From Streptomyces sp. NRRL F-5727 (GTDB lineage: Bacteria > Actinomycetota > Actinomycetes > Streptomycetales > Streptomycetaceae), in the NCBI RefSeq assembly GCF_000719555.1, contig NZ_JOGX01000014.1:62001-126000 (forward strand): DNA of 64,000 nucleotides. Reading direction: 5' to 3'. Shown piece after piece: positions 1 to 14,038 of this stretch (the stretch's first letter is position 1; every line of letters starts with the position of its first letter). Position numbers and translations under genes: made by a program. The notes under the pieces are model-generated. The model made no database searches and was not told the origin of the DNA. It saw only the letters and a program-made list of their open reading frames with translations.

Positions 1-1
1 C

Positions 2-1891
2 CTACACCAGCACCCCCGCCAGCAGCGAGGCCGTCACCGCCGCGCCCTCCAGCGTCAGCACCGACTCCGGGTGGAACTGGACGCCGGCGAACCCGGCGCC
101 GCGCAGCGCGTGCACCTCGTCCGTCTCCGCGTCCCGGCTCACCTCGATCCGGTGCAGCGCCAGCTCCGTCGCCTCCCGCTCGTCGCAGCGCGCCGTGAAG
201 CTGTTGTAGAAGCCGACCGTCCGCTCCTGCCCGAACAGGTCGATCCGGACCTGGGCGCCCTGGAACGGGACCCGCTTGCGGACGATGTCCAGGCCCAGCT
301 CCGCCGCGATCAGCTCGTGCCCGAGGCACACGCCGAGCAGGCCGTGCCGGTGGCCGCGCAGCAGCTCGGCGGTGAGCCCGCGCAGGAACCGCATCTTCGG
401 GTCGGCCGCGTCCGTCGGATCGCCCGGCCCGGGGCCCAGCACCACCGGCCCCTCGTGCGCCAGCGCCAGCTCCCGCAGCCCCGGCTCGTCGTACCGCAGC
501 ACCGACACCTCCAGGCCCGAGGAGCGCAGCAGGTGCGCCAGCATCGCGGTGAAGGTGTCCTCGGCGTCGACCACCAGCGCATGGCCCGTCAGCTCCGCCG
601 ACCGGGACTGCATCCGCAGCCAGAACGGCGCCAGGTCCGCCCGCCGGGCGTCCAGCGCGGCCCGCACCCGCGGATCGTCCGCCAGCCGCGGCCGGGCGGG
701 GGAGTCGTCCGCCGGGCGTCCGTCCCGCACCCCGAGCGCCGCCAGCACCGCCGCCGCCTTCGCGTGGGTCTCCGCGACCTCGCCGGCCGGGTCCGAGTGC
801 CGCACCAGGGTCGCCCCCACCGGCACCCGCAGCCGCCCGTCGGCGGCGATGTCGGCGGTCCGGATGAGGATGGGGGAGTCCAGCGTCTGCGCCCCGTTCT
901 CGTCCGTGCCGAGCAGCGCGAGCGCTCCCGCGTAGTAGCCGCGCCCGACCCCGTCCGCCCCGAGGGGCTCGTACCGCTCGATCACCCGGCAGGCGTTCTG
1001 CACCGGGGACCCCGTCACGGTCGCCGCGAACATCGTCTCGCGCAGCACCTCCCGCACGTCCAGCGAGGACCGCCCGCGCAGCTCGTACTCGGTGTGCGCG
1101 AGATGCGCCATCTCCTTCAGCCGCGGCCCGATCACCACCCCGCCCCTGTCCCCGACCGTGCACATCATCTTCAGCTCCTCGTCGACCACCATGGAGAGCT
1201 CCTCGGTCTCCTTGCGGTCGGCGAGGAAGCCGAGCAGCCCCTCGGCGGTGGGCGCGCCCCCGTCCGGGTACCGGTACGTGCCGCTGATCGGGTTCATGAC
1301 GACCGTGCCACCCGACATCCGCACGTGCACCTCCGGGCTGGCCCCGACCAGGCACCGCTCCCCGGTGTGCACGACGAAGGTCCAGTACGCGCCCCGCTCG
1401 CCCGCCAGCAGCCGCCGGAAGAGGGCCAGCGCGTCGGCCCGCCCGAAGCCGGGGATCTCGCCGGTGAAGGTCCGCCGGATGACGAAGTTGGCGCCCTCGC
1501 CGGCGCCGATCTCGTCCTCGATCACCCGCCGCACGATCCCGGCGTACTCCTCGTCGGAGACGTCGAAGGCCCCGCCGGTGACCTCGACCCGGTGGGCGGG
1601 CAGCGCGTCGAGCACCTCGCCGAGCGGCAGCTCGTACGTCTCCTCCGCGACCAGCACGGAGAGCGGGGTGCCGTCGTCCCGCACGTCGAAGCCCCGCTCC
1701 CGGATCTGCCGGAACGGCACCAGCGCGAGCGCCGGCCGCTCGCCCACGGGCAGCTCGGCCAGCCGCTCCGCCTCGTGGACGGCGCCGACCAGCACCTCGA
1801 CGGTGTCGTGGTCACGGCCGGGGGTGCGGCGGCGCAGCAGGGCGAAGGGCGGTGCGGAGTCGTCGAGGAGACGGGAGAGGTCGAAGTCCAT
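2..1891 (-). CDS. trpEG: Fused anthranilate synthase, TrpE and TrpG domains
   Basis: This single 629-residue polypeptide converts chorismate plus glutamine to anthranilate, the first step of tryptophan synthesis. The N-terminal two thirds is a chorismate-binding TrpE domain, with NPISGTYRYP near the middle and GSPVQNACRVIERYEP further on. After a linker around residue 430 comes a class I glutamine amidotransferase with nucleophile Cys in GVCLGHE and the His-Glu pair in QFHPES. The ATG is chosen because GGAAGGAA precedes it and an upstream in-frame ATG would read through the leader region. The gene is complete and ends with TAG two bases inside the window. The attenuator upstream says it serves tryptophan supply. 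A similar attenuated fused gene has been described in S. venezuelae. A phenazine-type role is less likely because no such cluster is nearby. Confidence 0.95.
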   Translation of the reverse strand: MDFDLSRLLDDSAPPFALLRRRTPGRDHDTVEVLVGAVHEAERLAELPVGERPALALVPFRQIRERGFDVRDDGTPLSVLVAEETYELPLGEVLDALPAHRVEVTGGAFDVSDEEYAGIVRRVIEDEIGAGEGANFVIRRTFTGEIPGFGRADALALFRRLLAGERGAYWTFVVHTGERCLVGASPEVHVRMSGGTVVMNPISGTYRYPDGGAPTAEGLLGFLADRKETEELSMVVDEELKMMCTVGDRGGVVIGPRLKEMAHLAHTEYELRGRSSLDVREVLRETMFAATVTGSPVQNACRVIERYEPLGADGVGRGYYAGALALLGTDENGAQTLDSPILIRTADIAADGRLRVPVGATLVRHSDPAGEVAETHAKAAAVLAALGVRDGRPADDSPARPRLADDPRVRAALDARRADLAPFWLRMQSRSAELTGHALVVDAEDTFTAMLAHLLRSSGLEVSVLRYDEPGLRELALAHEGPVVLGPGPGDPTDAADPKMRFLRGLTAELLRGHRHGLLGVCLGHELIAAELGLDIVRKRVPFQGAQVRIDLFGQERTVGFYNSFTARCDEREATELALHRIEVSRDAETDEVHALRGAGFAGVQFHPESVLTLEGAAVTASLLAGVLV

Positions 1892-1940
1892 GGCTGTGGG
1901 TTCCTTCCGGTCGGAGTACGGAGAGGAACGGCCTCGGAGG

Positions 1941-1970
1941 TACGAGAAAGGCCGCCCCTCGGGCGGCCTT
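1941..1970 (-). terminator. trp attenuator hairpin
   Basis: On the minus strand a perfect 10-bp stem, AAGGCCGCCC/GGGCGGCCTT (1961-1970 with 1948-1957), closes a 3-nt loop and is followed by TTTCTCG. It lies between the Trp leader peptide and trpEG. That is where a terminator should form when the leader ribosome does not stall. Competing antiterminator pairings were not worked out in detail. Confidence 0.85.
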
Positions 1971-1995
1971 CGCGTGGTCTTCGGAGTACGCGCAG

Positions 1996-2052
1996 TCAGT
2001 GGGCCGCCGGAGGGACGGTCCACCACCAGTTCTGGGTCGGAAGCGCGTACAT
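1996..2052 (-). CDS. trpL: trp leader peptide with three consecutive Trp codons
   Basis: An 18-codon reading frame reads MYALPTQNWWWTVPPAAH and stops with TGA, 104 bp before the trpEG start. Three adjacent tryptophan codons followed by a terminator-like hairpin are the hallmark of ribosome-mediated attenuation. When charged tRNA-Trp is scarce the ribosome stalls on the WWW codons and the downstream terminator should not form. No Shine-Dalgarno sequence precedes the ATG. A -10-like TACAGT lies only 6 nt upstream, so translation probably begins at or next to the 5' end of the transcript. Confidence 0.9.
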   Translation of the reverse strand: MYALPTQNWWWTVPPAAH

Positions 2053-2058
2053 GCGAGC

Positions 2059-2064
2059 ACTGTA
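2059..2064 (-). promoter_or_regulatory. -10 box of the trp operon
   Basis: TACAGT on the minus strand ends 6 nt before the leader-peptide ATG. A transcript starting about 6-7 nt downstream would begin at the ATG itself. No convincing -35 box was identified in the GC-rich sequence upstream. Confidence 0.55.
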
Positions 2065-2152
2065 ACCCAGGGCGGGACGGGAACGGGGCCCGTTCCAGGC
2101 CGTGAACGGCGCGGAACGAGCCCCGAAGGGATGCGGGTGACGCGATCGGAGA

Positions 2153-6486
<4,334 letters not shown>

Positions 6487-6500
6487 GTAGCTTCCTACAG

Positions 6501-6537
6501 CGATGGGGCGCGGATCCTTGTGATCCGCGCCCCATCG
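6501..6537 (+). terminator. aroH terminator
   Basis: A perfect 16-bp inverted repeat (6501-6516 with 6522-6537) around a 5-nt loop begins 14 bp after the aroH stop. There is no U-tract, which is common for Streptomyces terminators. Confidence 0.85.
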
Positions 6538-6573
6538 TCGTATCGAAGGCTTTTGCGCCCCTCACCCGCCGGG

Positions 6574-6592
6574 TAAGGTTAGGTTAGCCTAA
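6574..6592 (+). promoter_or_regulatory. Iron box (DmdR1/IdeR-type operator)
   Basis: The 19-mer TAAGGTTAGGTTAGCCTAA matches the actinobacterial iron box TTAGGTTAGGCTCACCTAA at 15 of 19 positions. It lies 25 bp before the bfd start codon and so should repress bfd under iron sufficiency. That fits a ferredoxin needed to release iron from bacterioferritin during starvation. Confidence 0.8.
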
Positions 6593-6617
6593 TCGATCTC
6601 GGCGGGAGGTGAACCGC

Positions 6618-6854
6618 GTGTACGTCTGCTCATGCTTCGGTGTCACGGAGAAGCAGGTCAAGGAGCACGCGGAGGCCGGCGCCTGCACGCCCCGCCAGAT
6701 CGCCTCCGCCAGCAAGGCGGGCACGGACTGCGGTTCGTGCGTGCGGCGCATCCAGGCCCTCCTCGGGCGGGGGAACTGCCCGCGCCGTGAGCTCCTGGAC
6801 CAGGGCATGCCCGCCCTGACGGCCGAGGTCACCGACCTGTCAGAGGCCGCCTGA
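6618..6854 (+). CDS. bfd: Bacterioferritin-associated ferredoxin (Bfd), [2Fe-2S]
   Basis: This 78-residue protein has the Bfd arrangement of cluster cysteines, CxC at residues 4 and 6 and CxxC at 38 and 41 (DCGSC). Bfd passes electrons to bacterioferritin so that stored ferric iron is reduced and released. GTG at 6618 is chosen because GGGAGG lies 8 nt upstream. An in-frame GTG at 6609 overlaps that ribosome site. The gene faces bacterioferritin tail to tail with 6 bp between stops, and its promoter carries an iron box. Length and cysteine spacing are normal for the family. Confidence 0.92.
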   Translation: MYVCSCFGVTEKQVKEHAEAGACTPRQIASASKAGTDCGSCVRRIQALLGRGNCPRRELLDQGMPALTAEVTDLSEAA

Positions 6855-6860
6855 CCCCGG

Positions 6861-7337
6861 TCAGCTCGGCTGCTCGATGAGCGTCGAGAGGTAGAGCGCC
6901 TCGCCCAGCGACTCGATCAGCTCCAGCTGGGTGTCCAGGTAGTCGATGTGGTGCTCCTCGTCCGCGAGGATCTCCTCGAAGAGGTTGGCCGAGGTGATGT
7001 CGCCCTTGGCGCGCATGACCTCGATGCCCCGCTTGAGGCGGTCGATGGCCTCCACCTCGACCTGGCGGTCCGCCTGGAACATCTCGGTGACGGTCTGGCC
7101 GACGCGCACGTGGAAGAGCCGCTGGTAGTTGGGCAGGCCGTCGAGCATGAGGATGCGCTCGGTCAGCTTGTCCGCGTGCTTCATCTCGTCGATGGACTCT
7201 TCGCGGGTGTACTTCGCGAGCTTCGTCCAGCCCTTGTTGTCCTGGATGCGGTAGTGCAGCCAGTACTGGTTGATGGCCGTCAGCTCGCCGGTCAGCTGCT
7301 CGTTCAGAAACTCCAGGACCTCGGGGTCGCCCTGCAT
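6861..7337 (-). CDS. bfr: Bacterioferritin
   Basis: This 158-residue four-helix subunit belongs to the 24-mer iron-storage shell. Ferroxidase ligands are visible: Glu18, Glu51, His54, and the later EILADEEHH. Met52, the haem-iron ligand of true bacterioferritins, is present in DEMKHAD. The ATG follows GGAAGGAACC. It is convergent with bfd, its functional partner, and the two stops are only a few bases apart, so read-through from either side would give antisense RNA to the other. No iron box was seen in the 7338-7518 interval, which it shares with a divergent oxidoreductase. Confidence 0.95.
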   Translation of the reverse strand: MQGDPEVLEFLNEQLTGELTAINQYWLHYRIQDNKGWTKLAKYTREESIDEMKHADKLTERILMLDGLPNYQRLFHVRVGQTVTEMFQADRQVEVEAIDRLKRGIEVMRAKGDITSANLFEEILADEEHHIDYLDTQLELIESLGEALYLSTLIEQPS

Positions 7338-7518
7338 CGCTCAAGGTTCCTTCCATCACGGGGTGTGTCCGGCCCCTCACAGGGCAGGATGGCCGCATCC
7401 TCGCACTCCGAATGGGGGGCGTCCAGTAAGTGCAGGCTTAGTAGGAGTTGCCCGAATGGGTGCGTCCGGGTGGGTGGCTGGTCATGACCACCCCTCGCGG
7501 TCTGTCACCATGGATGAC

Positions 7519-8163
7519 ATGGGTCAGCCGGACAGCGGAGTACACCGGGAAGCGGGGATGCCGGACATTTCGCCCGAGCTGCCGCCGGGGCAGCGGCTCC
7601 AGCGTGGCTGGCCGGTGACCCACTACGGGCCGGTGCCGAAGTTCAAGCCCGAGCGCTGGGAGTTCCGGGTCTTCGGCGCGACCGCCGACGGCGAGAAGCG
7701 CTGCTGGAACCACGAGGAGTTCTCGGCCCTGCCGTTCTCCACGGTGGTGGCCGATCTGCACTGCGTGACGAAGTTCAGCATGCTCGGCGCCGAATGGGGC
7801 GGCGTCACCGCCCGGACGGTCCTGGAGCTCGCGCCGCCGGCGCCGCACGTCACGCACGTGATGGTCTGGGCCGAGTACGGCTACAGCGCCAACATGCGGC
7901 TCTCGGACTTCGCCGACGAGCGCACGATCTTCGCCACCCACAAGGACGGCGAGCTGCTCACCGCCGAGCACGGCTTCCCGCTGCGGCTCGTCGTGCCGCA
8001 CCTGTACGCCTGGAAGGGCCCGAAGTGGGTCCGCGGCGTCGAGTACATGACGGCCGACCGCCGGGGCTTCTGGGAGGAGCGCGGCTACCACAACGTCGGC
8101 GACCCCTGGACCGAGCAGCGCTACTCGTACCAGGAGGGGCCGGGCGACGGCCCGGAGCTGTGA
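7519..8163 (+). CDS. Sulfite-oxidase-like molybdopterin-dependent oxidoreductase
   Basis: The protein (about 214 residues) is a single oxidoreductase_molyb domain of the YuiH type. The molybdenum-coordinating Cys is in DLHCVTKFSMLGAEWGGV, and the conserved VPHLYAWKGPKWV lies toward the end. No export signal is visible, so it is probably cytoplasmic. The start is uncertain. ATG at 7519 is used, but ATG at 7510 and ATG at 7558 (after GGGAAGCGGGG) are possible, and none has a perfect ribosome site. The conserved core begins at about LPPGQRLQRGWPV, so the choice changes only a short leader. The substrate is unknown. The family is widespread in Streptomyces. Confidence 0.85.
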   Translation: MGQPDSGVHREAGMPDISPELPPGQRLQRGWPVTHYGPVPKFKPERWEFRVFGATADGEKRCWNHEEFSALPFSTVVADLHCVTKFSMLGAEWGGVTARTVLELAPPAPHVTHVMVWAEYGYSANMRLSDFADERTIFATHKDGELLTAEHGFPLRLVVPHLYAWKGPKWVRGVEYMTADRRGFWEERGYHNVGDPWTEQRYSYQEGPGDGPEL

Positions 8164-8191
8164 CCCCCGGGGTCGTCGCGTACGGCTCTGT

Positions 8192-8710
8192 TCAGTGGTG
8201 GTACCGGTGCACCACCGCATGGCCCTTGCCGCGTCCGATCATCCACTTGTTCACCGGCGTGGTGACCAGGAAGGCGACGAGGAACGCGAAGGCGAGGGCA
8301 CCCCAGAAGAGCGCGTCCGACAGATGCGCGTCCATGGCGCCCGGCACCACCAGCAGGACGGCGTTGTCGACGATCTCCATCACGGTGATGGAGATCGTGT
8401 CGGCGGCGAGCGCGACGCCGACGGCCGCCTTCAGGGTCAGCCCCGCCCGCTTCACGGCCCACAGGGTGAGCGAGTAGCCGAAGAGGAACGCCAGGACGAT
8501 CGCGAGGGCCATGGTCGGCGCGTTGCCCCAGCCGAGCGCGGTGCCGATGATCATGCCGAGGACCTCGCCGACGGCGCAGCCGGTGAGGCAGTGCAGGGTG
8601 GCCTTCGCGGCCATGCCCCAGGACGCCGTCCCCGCGCCGTGACCGGCGTGGCCCGTGTGGTCGGCGTGGTCCGCGTGGCTCGCGTGGTGGTCGTGCGCTG
8701 CGTGCTCCAT
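8192..8710 (-). CDS. DUF4396 membrane protein with His-rich N-terminus
   Basis: This 172-residue protein opens with a His/Asp-rich stretch (HAAHDHHASHADHADHTGH, about residues 3-21). Hydrophobic helices follow with LHCLTGCAVGEVLGMIIG, then AIVLAFLFGYSLTLWAVK, TISITVMEIVDNAVLLVVPG and ALAFAFLVAFLVTTPVNK, giving four likely membrane segments. The family is called DUF4396 and has no established reaction. The His cluster and a paired-Cys helix suggest metal binding. A palindrome like a CsoR operator sits 10 bp before the ATG, which points to copper-responsive control. A role in copper handling is an inference from those two features. Confidence 0.82.
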   Translation of the reverse strand: MEHAAHDHHASHADHADHTGHAGHGAGTASWGMAAKATLHCLTGCAVGEVLGMIIGTALGWGNAPTMALAIVLAFLFGYSLTLWAVKRAGLTLKAAVGVALAADTISITVMEIVDNAVLLVVPGAMDAHLSDALFWGALAFAFLVAFLVTTPVNKWMIGRGKGHAVVHRYHH

Positions 8711-8720
8711 GAGGGCCGCA

Positions 8721-8735
8721 TACCCCCTTGGGGTA
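8721..8735 (-). promoter_or_regulatory. CsoR-like copper operator
   Basis: TACCCCCTTGGGGTA has 6-bp arms TACCCC/GGGGTA around a 3-base centre. This resembles the C/G-tract inverted repeats bound by the Cu(I) repressor CsoR in actinobacteria. It is placed to block transcription of the His-rich DUF4396 gene. No csoR gene is in the window. Confidence 0.55.
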
Positions 8736-8775
8736 CTGCTCAATCGAGAGCGGTCAGCAGCGGGTCGGTCCCGGA

Positions 8776-9627
8776 TCAGGCGCGGAGCTTCTTGAGCAGC
8801 TCGATGTCGGCGACGTGACCCTCCTTGCCGCCCGGCGTCTCGATGACCAGCGGGACGCCGTCGGTGGCCGGATGGCGCAGCAGCTGCCGGAACGCCTCCT
8901 CGCCGATGTGGCCGACACCGATGTTGGCGTGCCGGTCCTTGTGCGCGCCGACCACGTCCTTGGAGTCGTTGGCGTGGATCAGCCGCAGCCGGCCCTCGCC
9001 GACCGTGGCGACCAGCTCGTCCAGCGTCCGTACCGCCCCGCCCGGCTCCGCGAGGTCGTGGCCGGCCGCGAAGACGTGGCAGGTGTCGAGGCAGATCCCC
9101 AGCCTGGGGTGGTGGTCGAGCGCGTCGAAGTACGGGCCGAAGTCCTCGGCGCGGGAGCAGAGCGAGAAGCCCTGGCCGGCCGTGGACTCCAGGAGCAGGT
9201 ACGGGTCGTCCTCGTGGGTCAGCTCGTCGAGCAGCGGCCGCATCCGCTCCCGTACCTGCGCCAGCGCCTCCTCGCGGGGGCGGCCGCCGGTCGCCGAGCC
9301 GGTGTGGACGACCACGCCCCGGGCGCCGATCTCCCGGCCGCGCCGCAGCGAGTGGCGCAGCGACTCCACCGACTTCTCGACGGTGGCCTCGGTGTGGGAG
9401 CCGAAGTTGATGAGGTACGGGGCGTGCACCCAGGCCGACAGGGACTCCGCCGCGCACTCCTCGCGGAACCGTTCGTCCTGGGCGGGGTTGCCGGTGGGGG
9501 TGGCCCAGCCGCGCGGGTTGGCGACGAAGACCTGGACGGTCTCGGCGCCGAGCTCGCGGGCGTAGCCGAGGCCGGTCGTGGCGAGTCCGCCGGCCACGGG
9601 GACGTGGCCGCCGACGGGGTTGCGCAT
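8776..9627 (-). CDS. nfo: Deoxyribonuclease IV (AP endonuclease, endonuclease IV)
   Basis: This 283-residue TIM-barrel enzyme nicks DNA 5' to abasic sites during base excision repair. The trinuclear-zinc signatures are present: LESTAGQG, LDTCHVFAAGHDL, HANDSKD, HANIGVGHIG and IETPGGKEGH. It follows the PASTA kinase gene by 7 bp and its ribosome site lies in that kinase's end, so the two are probably co-transcribed. Length is typical for the actinobacterial family. Confidence 0.94.
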   Translation of the reverse strand: MRNPVGGHVPVAGGLATTGLGYARELGAETVQVFVANPRGWATPTGNPAQDERFREECAAESLSAWVHAPYLINFGSHTEATVEKSVESLRHSLRRGREIGARGVVVHTGSATGGRPREEALAQVRERMRPLLDELTHEDDPYLLLESTAGQGFSLCSRAEDFGPYFDALDHHPRLGICLDTCHVFAAGHDLAEPGGAVRTLDELVATVGEGRLRLIHANDSKDVVGAHKDRHANIGVGHIGEEAFRQLLRHPATDGVPLVIETPGGKEGHVADIELLKKLRA

Positions 9628-9634
9628 GGGTGTC

Positions 9635-11563
9635 TCAGATTCCCTTGATGGTGATGGCGACGGTGGAGCCCTCCGGGGCGGTCTCGCCGCCCTCGACGGA
9701 CTGGCCCGTGACCTCGTCGCCGAGGAAGGGGAAGCTCTTCTCGACCTTCACCTCGAAGCCGGCGGCCTCCAGCTCCTCGCGGGCCTCGTCGGCCGTCATG
9801 CCGACGACGTCCGGGACCTCGACCTGGCGCGGGCCCTTGGAGACGGTCAGGGTGATCGCGTCGCCCTTCGCGGCCCGGCTGCCCTCGGCGAGGGACTGGG
9901 CGGCGACCGCGCCGGCGTCCTCGGGGGAGTGGACCCGCTCCGGTGCGACGGACACCTTGAGGCCCGCCTCCTGGAGGAGGGCGGTGGCGTCGGCGACGGT
10001 CTCGCCGGTCACGTCCGGGACGTCGACCGGGGCGCCCTTGCTGACCACCAGCGCGACGGCCGAGTCCGGGGCGCGCTCGGTGCCCGGCTCCGGGTCCGAG
10101 CCGATCACCGCGCCCTGGGCGACGGTCGTGCTGAACTCGCTGGAGACCACGCCGGGCGCGAGGCCCTCCTCGGTGAGGATCCGCTTGGCCTCGTCGAGCG
10201 GCTTGTTCCGCAGGTTGGGCACCTTCACGATCTCCGGCCCCCGGGAGAGGGTGAGGGTGACGGTGGCGTGGCTGCGGACCCGCTCGCCGGGCGCCGGGTC
10301 GACGCCCATCACGGTGCCGCGCTCGTACACCTCGCTGAAGGCGCGCTTCGTCGTGCCCAGCTCCAGGCCGGCGTCGGCGAGCCGCTGGGCCGCGACCTCC
10401 TCGGTCTGGCCGAGGACGGCGGGGACCCGGGTGAACTGGCCGGCGTTGATGTACCAGACGCCGGCGCCGAGGCCCAGCGCGAGCAGGACGCCGACGACGA
10501 TCAGGAGCGGGCCGTTCGCGGGACGGCGCCGGGCGGGACGGAGCGGTCCGGCCGGCGGGGGCTCGGGGGTGGCGAGACGGCTGGTGTGCTGCACCGGGTG
10601 CGGGTCGGCGGCCTCGGCCCCGGCCGCCGGGACGGCACGGGCGATCACGCTGGTGCGGTCCTCGCCGGTGTCCCGCTGCTCGGTCCGCGCCCGCGGCGGC
10701 AGCGCGTCCAGCTGGGCGTCGGTGAGCGCGGCCCGCGCCTCCCGGACCAGGGCGAGCAGCGCCACCGCGTCGTGCGGGCGGACGTCGGGGGTGCGCGCGG
10801 TCGCGGCGGCGACCAGCTCGTCCAGCTCCAGCGCCAGCCCCGGGACGGCGGCGGACGGGGCCGGCACGTCGGTGTTGAGGTGCCGGTAGAGGACCTGCGC
10901 GGGGGTGTCGCCGGTGTGCGGCTTGGCGCCCGTCAGCATCTCGTACAGGACGACGCCGCAGGCGTAGACGTCGGCGCGGGTGTCGGCGGTGCCGTGCTCG
11001 ATCTGCTCGGGGGCGAGGTACGAGACGGTGCCGAGGACCGCGCCGGTGGTCGCGGTCGCGGAGCCGACCGAGCGGACCAGCCCGAAGTCGGCGACCTTGA
11101 CCCGGCCGTCGTCCCCTATCAGCACGTTCTCCGGCTTCATGTCCCGGTGCACGAACCCGGCCCGGTGCGCGGCGCCGAGCGCGGCGAGCACCGGCTCCAG
11201 GATGTCCAGGGCGGCCCGGGGCTGGAGCGCGCCGCGCTCGCGGAGCACGTCGCGCAGGGTGCAGCCGGAGACGTACTCCATCGCCAGATAGACGTACGCG
11301 CCCTCGGCGCCCTGGTCGAAGACGGCGACCACGTTCGGGTGCGCGAGGCGGGCGACGGACTTCGCCTCGCGGATGAACCGCTCGACGAAGACGGCGTCCG
11401 CCGCCAGCGCGGGGTGCATCACCTTGAGCGCGAGGACGCGGTCGAGGCGGGTGTCGACGGCCCGGTAGACCGTGGCCATCCCGCCGACGGCGATGCGCGC
11501 GTCGACGCGGTAGCGGCCGTCGAGCAGCCGCCCGACGAGGGGGTCCTGAAGGGTCGTGTCCAC
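9635..11563 (-). CDS. PASTA-domain Ser/Thr protein kinase (PknB/PknL type)
   Basis: This is a 642-residue membrane receptor kinase. The kinase domain (about 18-280) shows the nucleotide loop GGMATVY, catalytic Lys47 in ALKVMH, HRDMKPENVL with Asp141, DFG at 159-161 and the APEQ motif. A long linker leads to one membrane helix (PLLIVVGVLLALGLGAGVW). Outside are four PASTA repeats, beginning near FTRVPAVLGQ, VKVPNLRNK, DVPDVTGE and VEVPDVVGM. PASTA repeats bind muropeptides or lipid II, so the kinase likely couples cell-wall state to phosphorylation. GTG at 11563 is used: TAGACT sits 7 nt upstream and no ribosome site is seen, suggesting a leaderless message. nfo follows in the same direction. 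Confidence 0.92.
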   Translation of the reverse strand: MDTTLQDPLVGRLLDGRYRVDARIAVGGMATVYRAVDTRLDRVLALKVMHPALAADAVFVERFIREAKSVARLAHPNVVAVFDQGAEGAYVYLAMEYVSGCTLRDVLRERGALQPRAALDILEPVLAALGAAHRAGFVHRDMKPENVLIGDDGRVKVADFGLVRSVGSATATTGAVLGTVSYLAPEQIEHGTADTRADVYACGVVLYEMLTGAKPHTGDTPAQVLYRHLNTDVPAPSAAVPGLALELDELVAAATARTPDVRPHDAVALLALVREARAALTDAQLDALPPRARTEQRDTGEDRTSVIARAVPAAGAEAADPHPVQHTSRLATPEPPPAGPLRPARRRPANGPLLIVVGVLLALGLGAGVWYINAGQFTRVPAVLGQTEEVAAQRLADAGLELGTTKRAFSEVYERGTVMGVDPAPGERVRSHATVTLTLSRGPEIVKVPNLRNKPLDEAKRILTEEGLAPGVVSSEFSTTVAQGAVIGSDPEPGTERAPDSAVALVVSKGAPVDVPDVTGETVADATALLQEAGLKVSVAPERVHSPEDAGAVAAQSLAEGSRAAKGDAITLTVSKGPRQVEVPDVVGMTADEAREELEAAGFEVKVEKSFPFLGDEVTGQSVEGGETAPEGSTVAITIKGI

Positions 11564-11662
11564 GGCGTCGAGTCTACGAGCCGGTACGCGCTCCCCCCGC
11601 CCCACGGGCCCCGACCGCAGCACGCTTGTGACGTACCCCGCGCTTCCCGCCCCGGGCCGGGG

Positions 11663-13844
<2,182 letters not shown>

Positions 13845-13858
13845 GGGCGTTCCCGCCC

Positions 13859-13950
13859 CTCCCTTCGCCGGCATGACCCGGATCAGGTTCGTACGGTCGG
13901 AGGCCGGCCAGCCTCCCTCTCAGCCCGGTGCGTCCGGGCTCCCGCGAGTG
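13859..13950 (-). promoter_or_regulatory. TPP riboswitch (THI element)
   Basis: Read on the minus strand, the leader contains CTGAGAGGG (13915-13923) and then ACCTGATCCGGGTCATGC up to GGCGAAGGGAG. These are the two invariant halves of the thiamine pyrophosphate aptamer, separated by a hairpin arm, GGAGGCTGGCCGGCCTCC. It ends 14 nt before the thiO ATG and there is no room for a terminator, so control is probably by hiding the ribosome site when TPP binds. Confidence 0.95.
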
Positions 13951-14003
13951 GTGTGTGCCCGCCACCCTAGCCCCCGACGGCGGAGCGCCACAGGGGACCT
14001 CTC

Positions 14004-14032
14004 TTTCTGACGAATCGTCAGGTGCGTAAGGT
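14004..14032 (+). promoter_or_regulatory. Promoter with a 15-bp palindromic operator
   Basis: A -10 box TAAGGT (14027-14032) lies 6 nt before the GTG of the flavoprotein gene. A weak -35 box, TTTCTG, is at 14004-14009 with 17-bp spacing. CTGACGAATCGTCAG (14007-14021) is a perfect palindrome around a single base and overlaps the -35 and spacer. This is typical placement for a repressor such as a TetR-family protein. No regulator gene is adjacent. Confidence 0.5.
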
Positions 14033-14038
14033 GGACGG

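Noticed and set aside
7270..7509. 80-codon N-terminal extension of the molybdopterin oxidoreductase
   Set aside because: It overlaps the divergent bfr start and its codons lack the local bias; family members begin near the chosen ATG.
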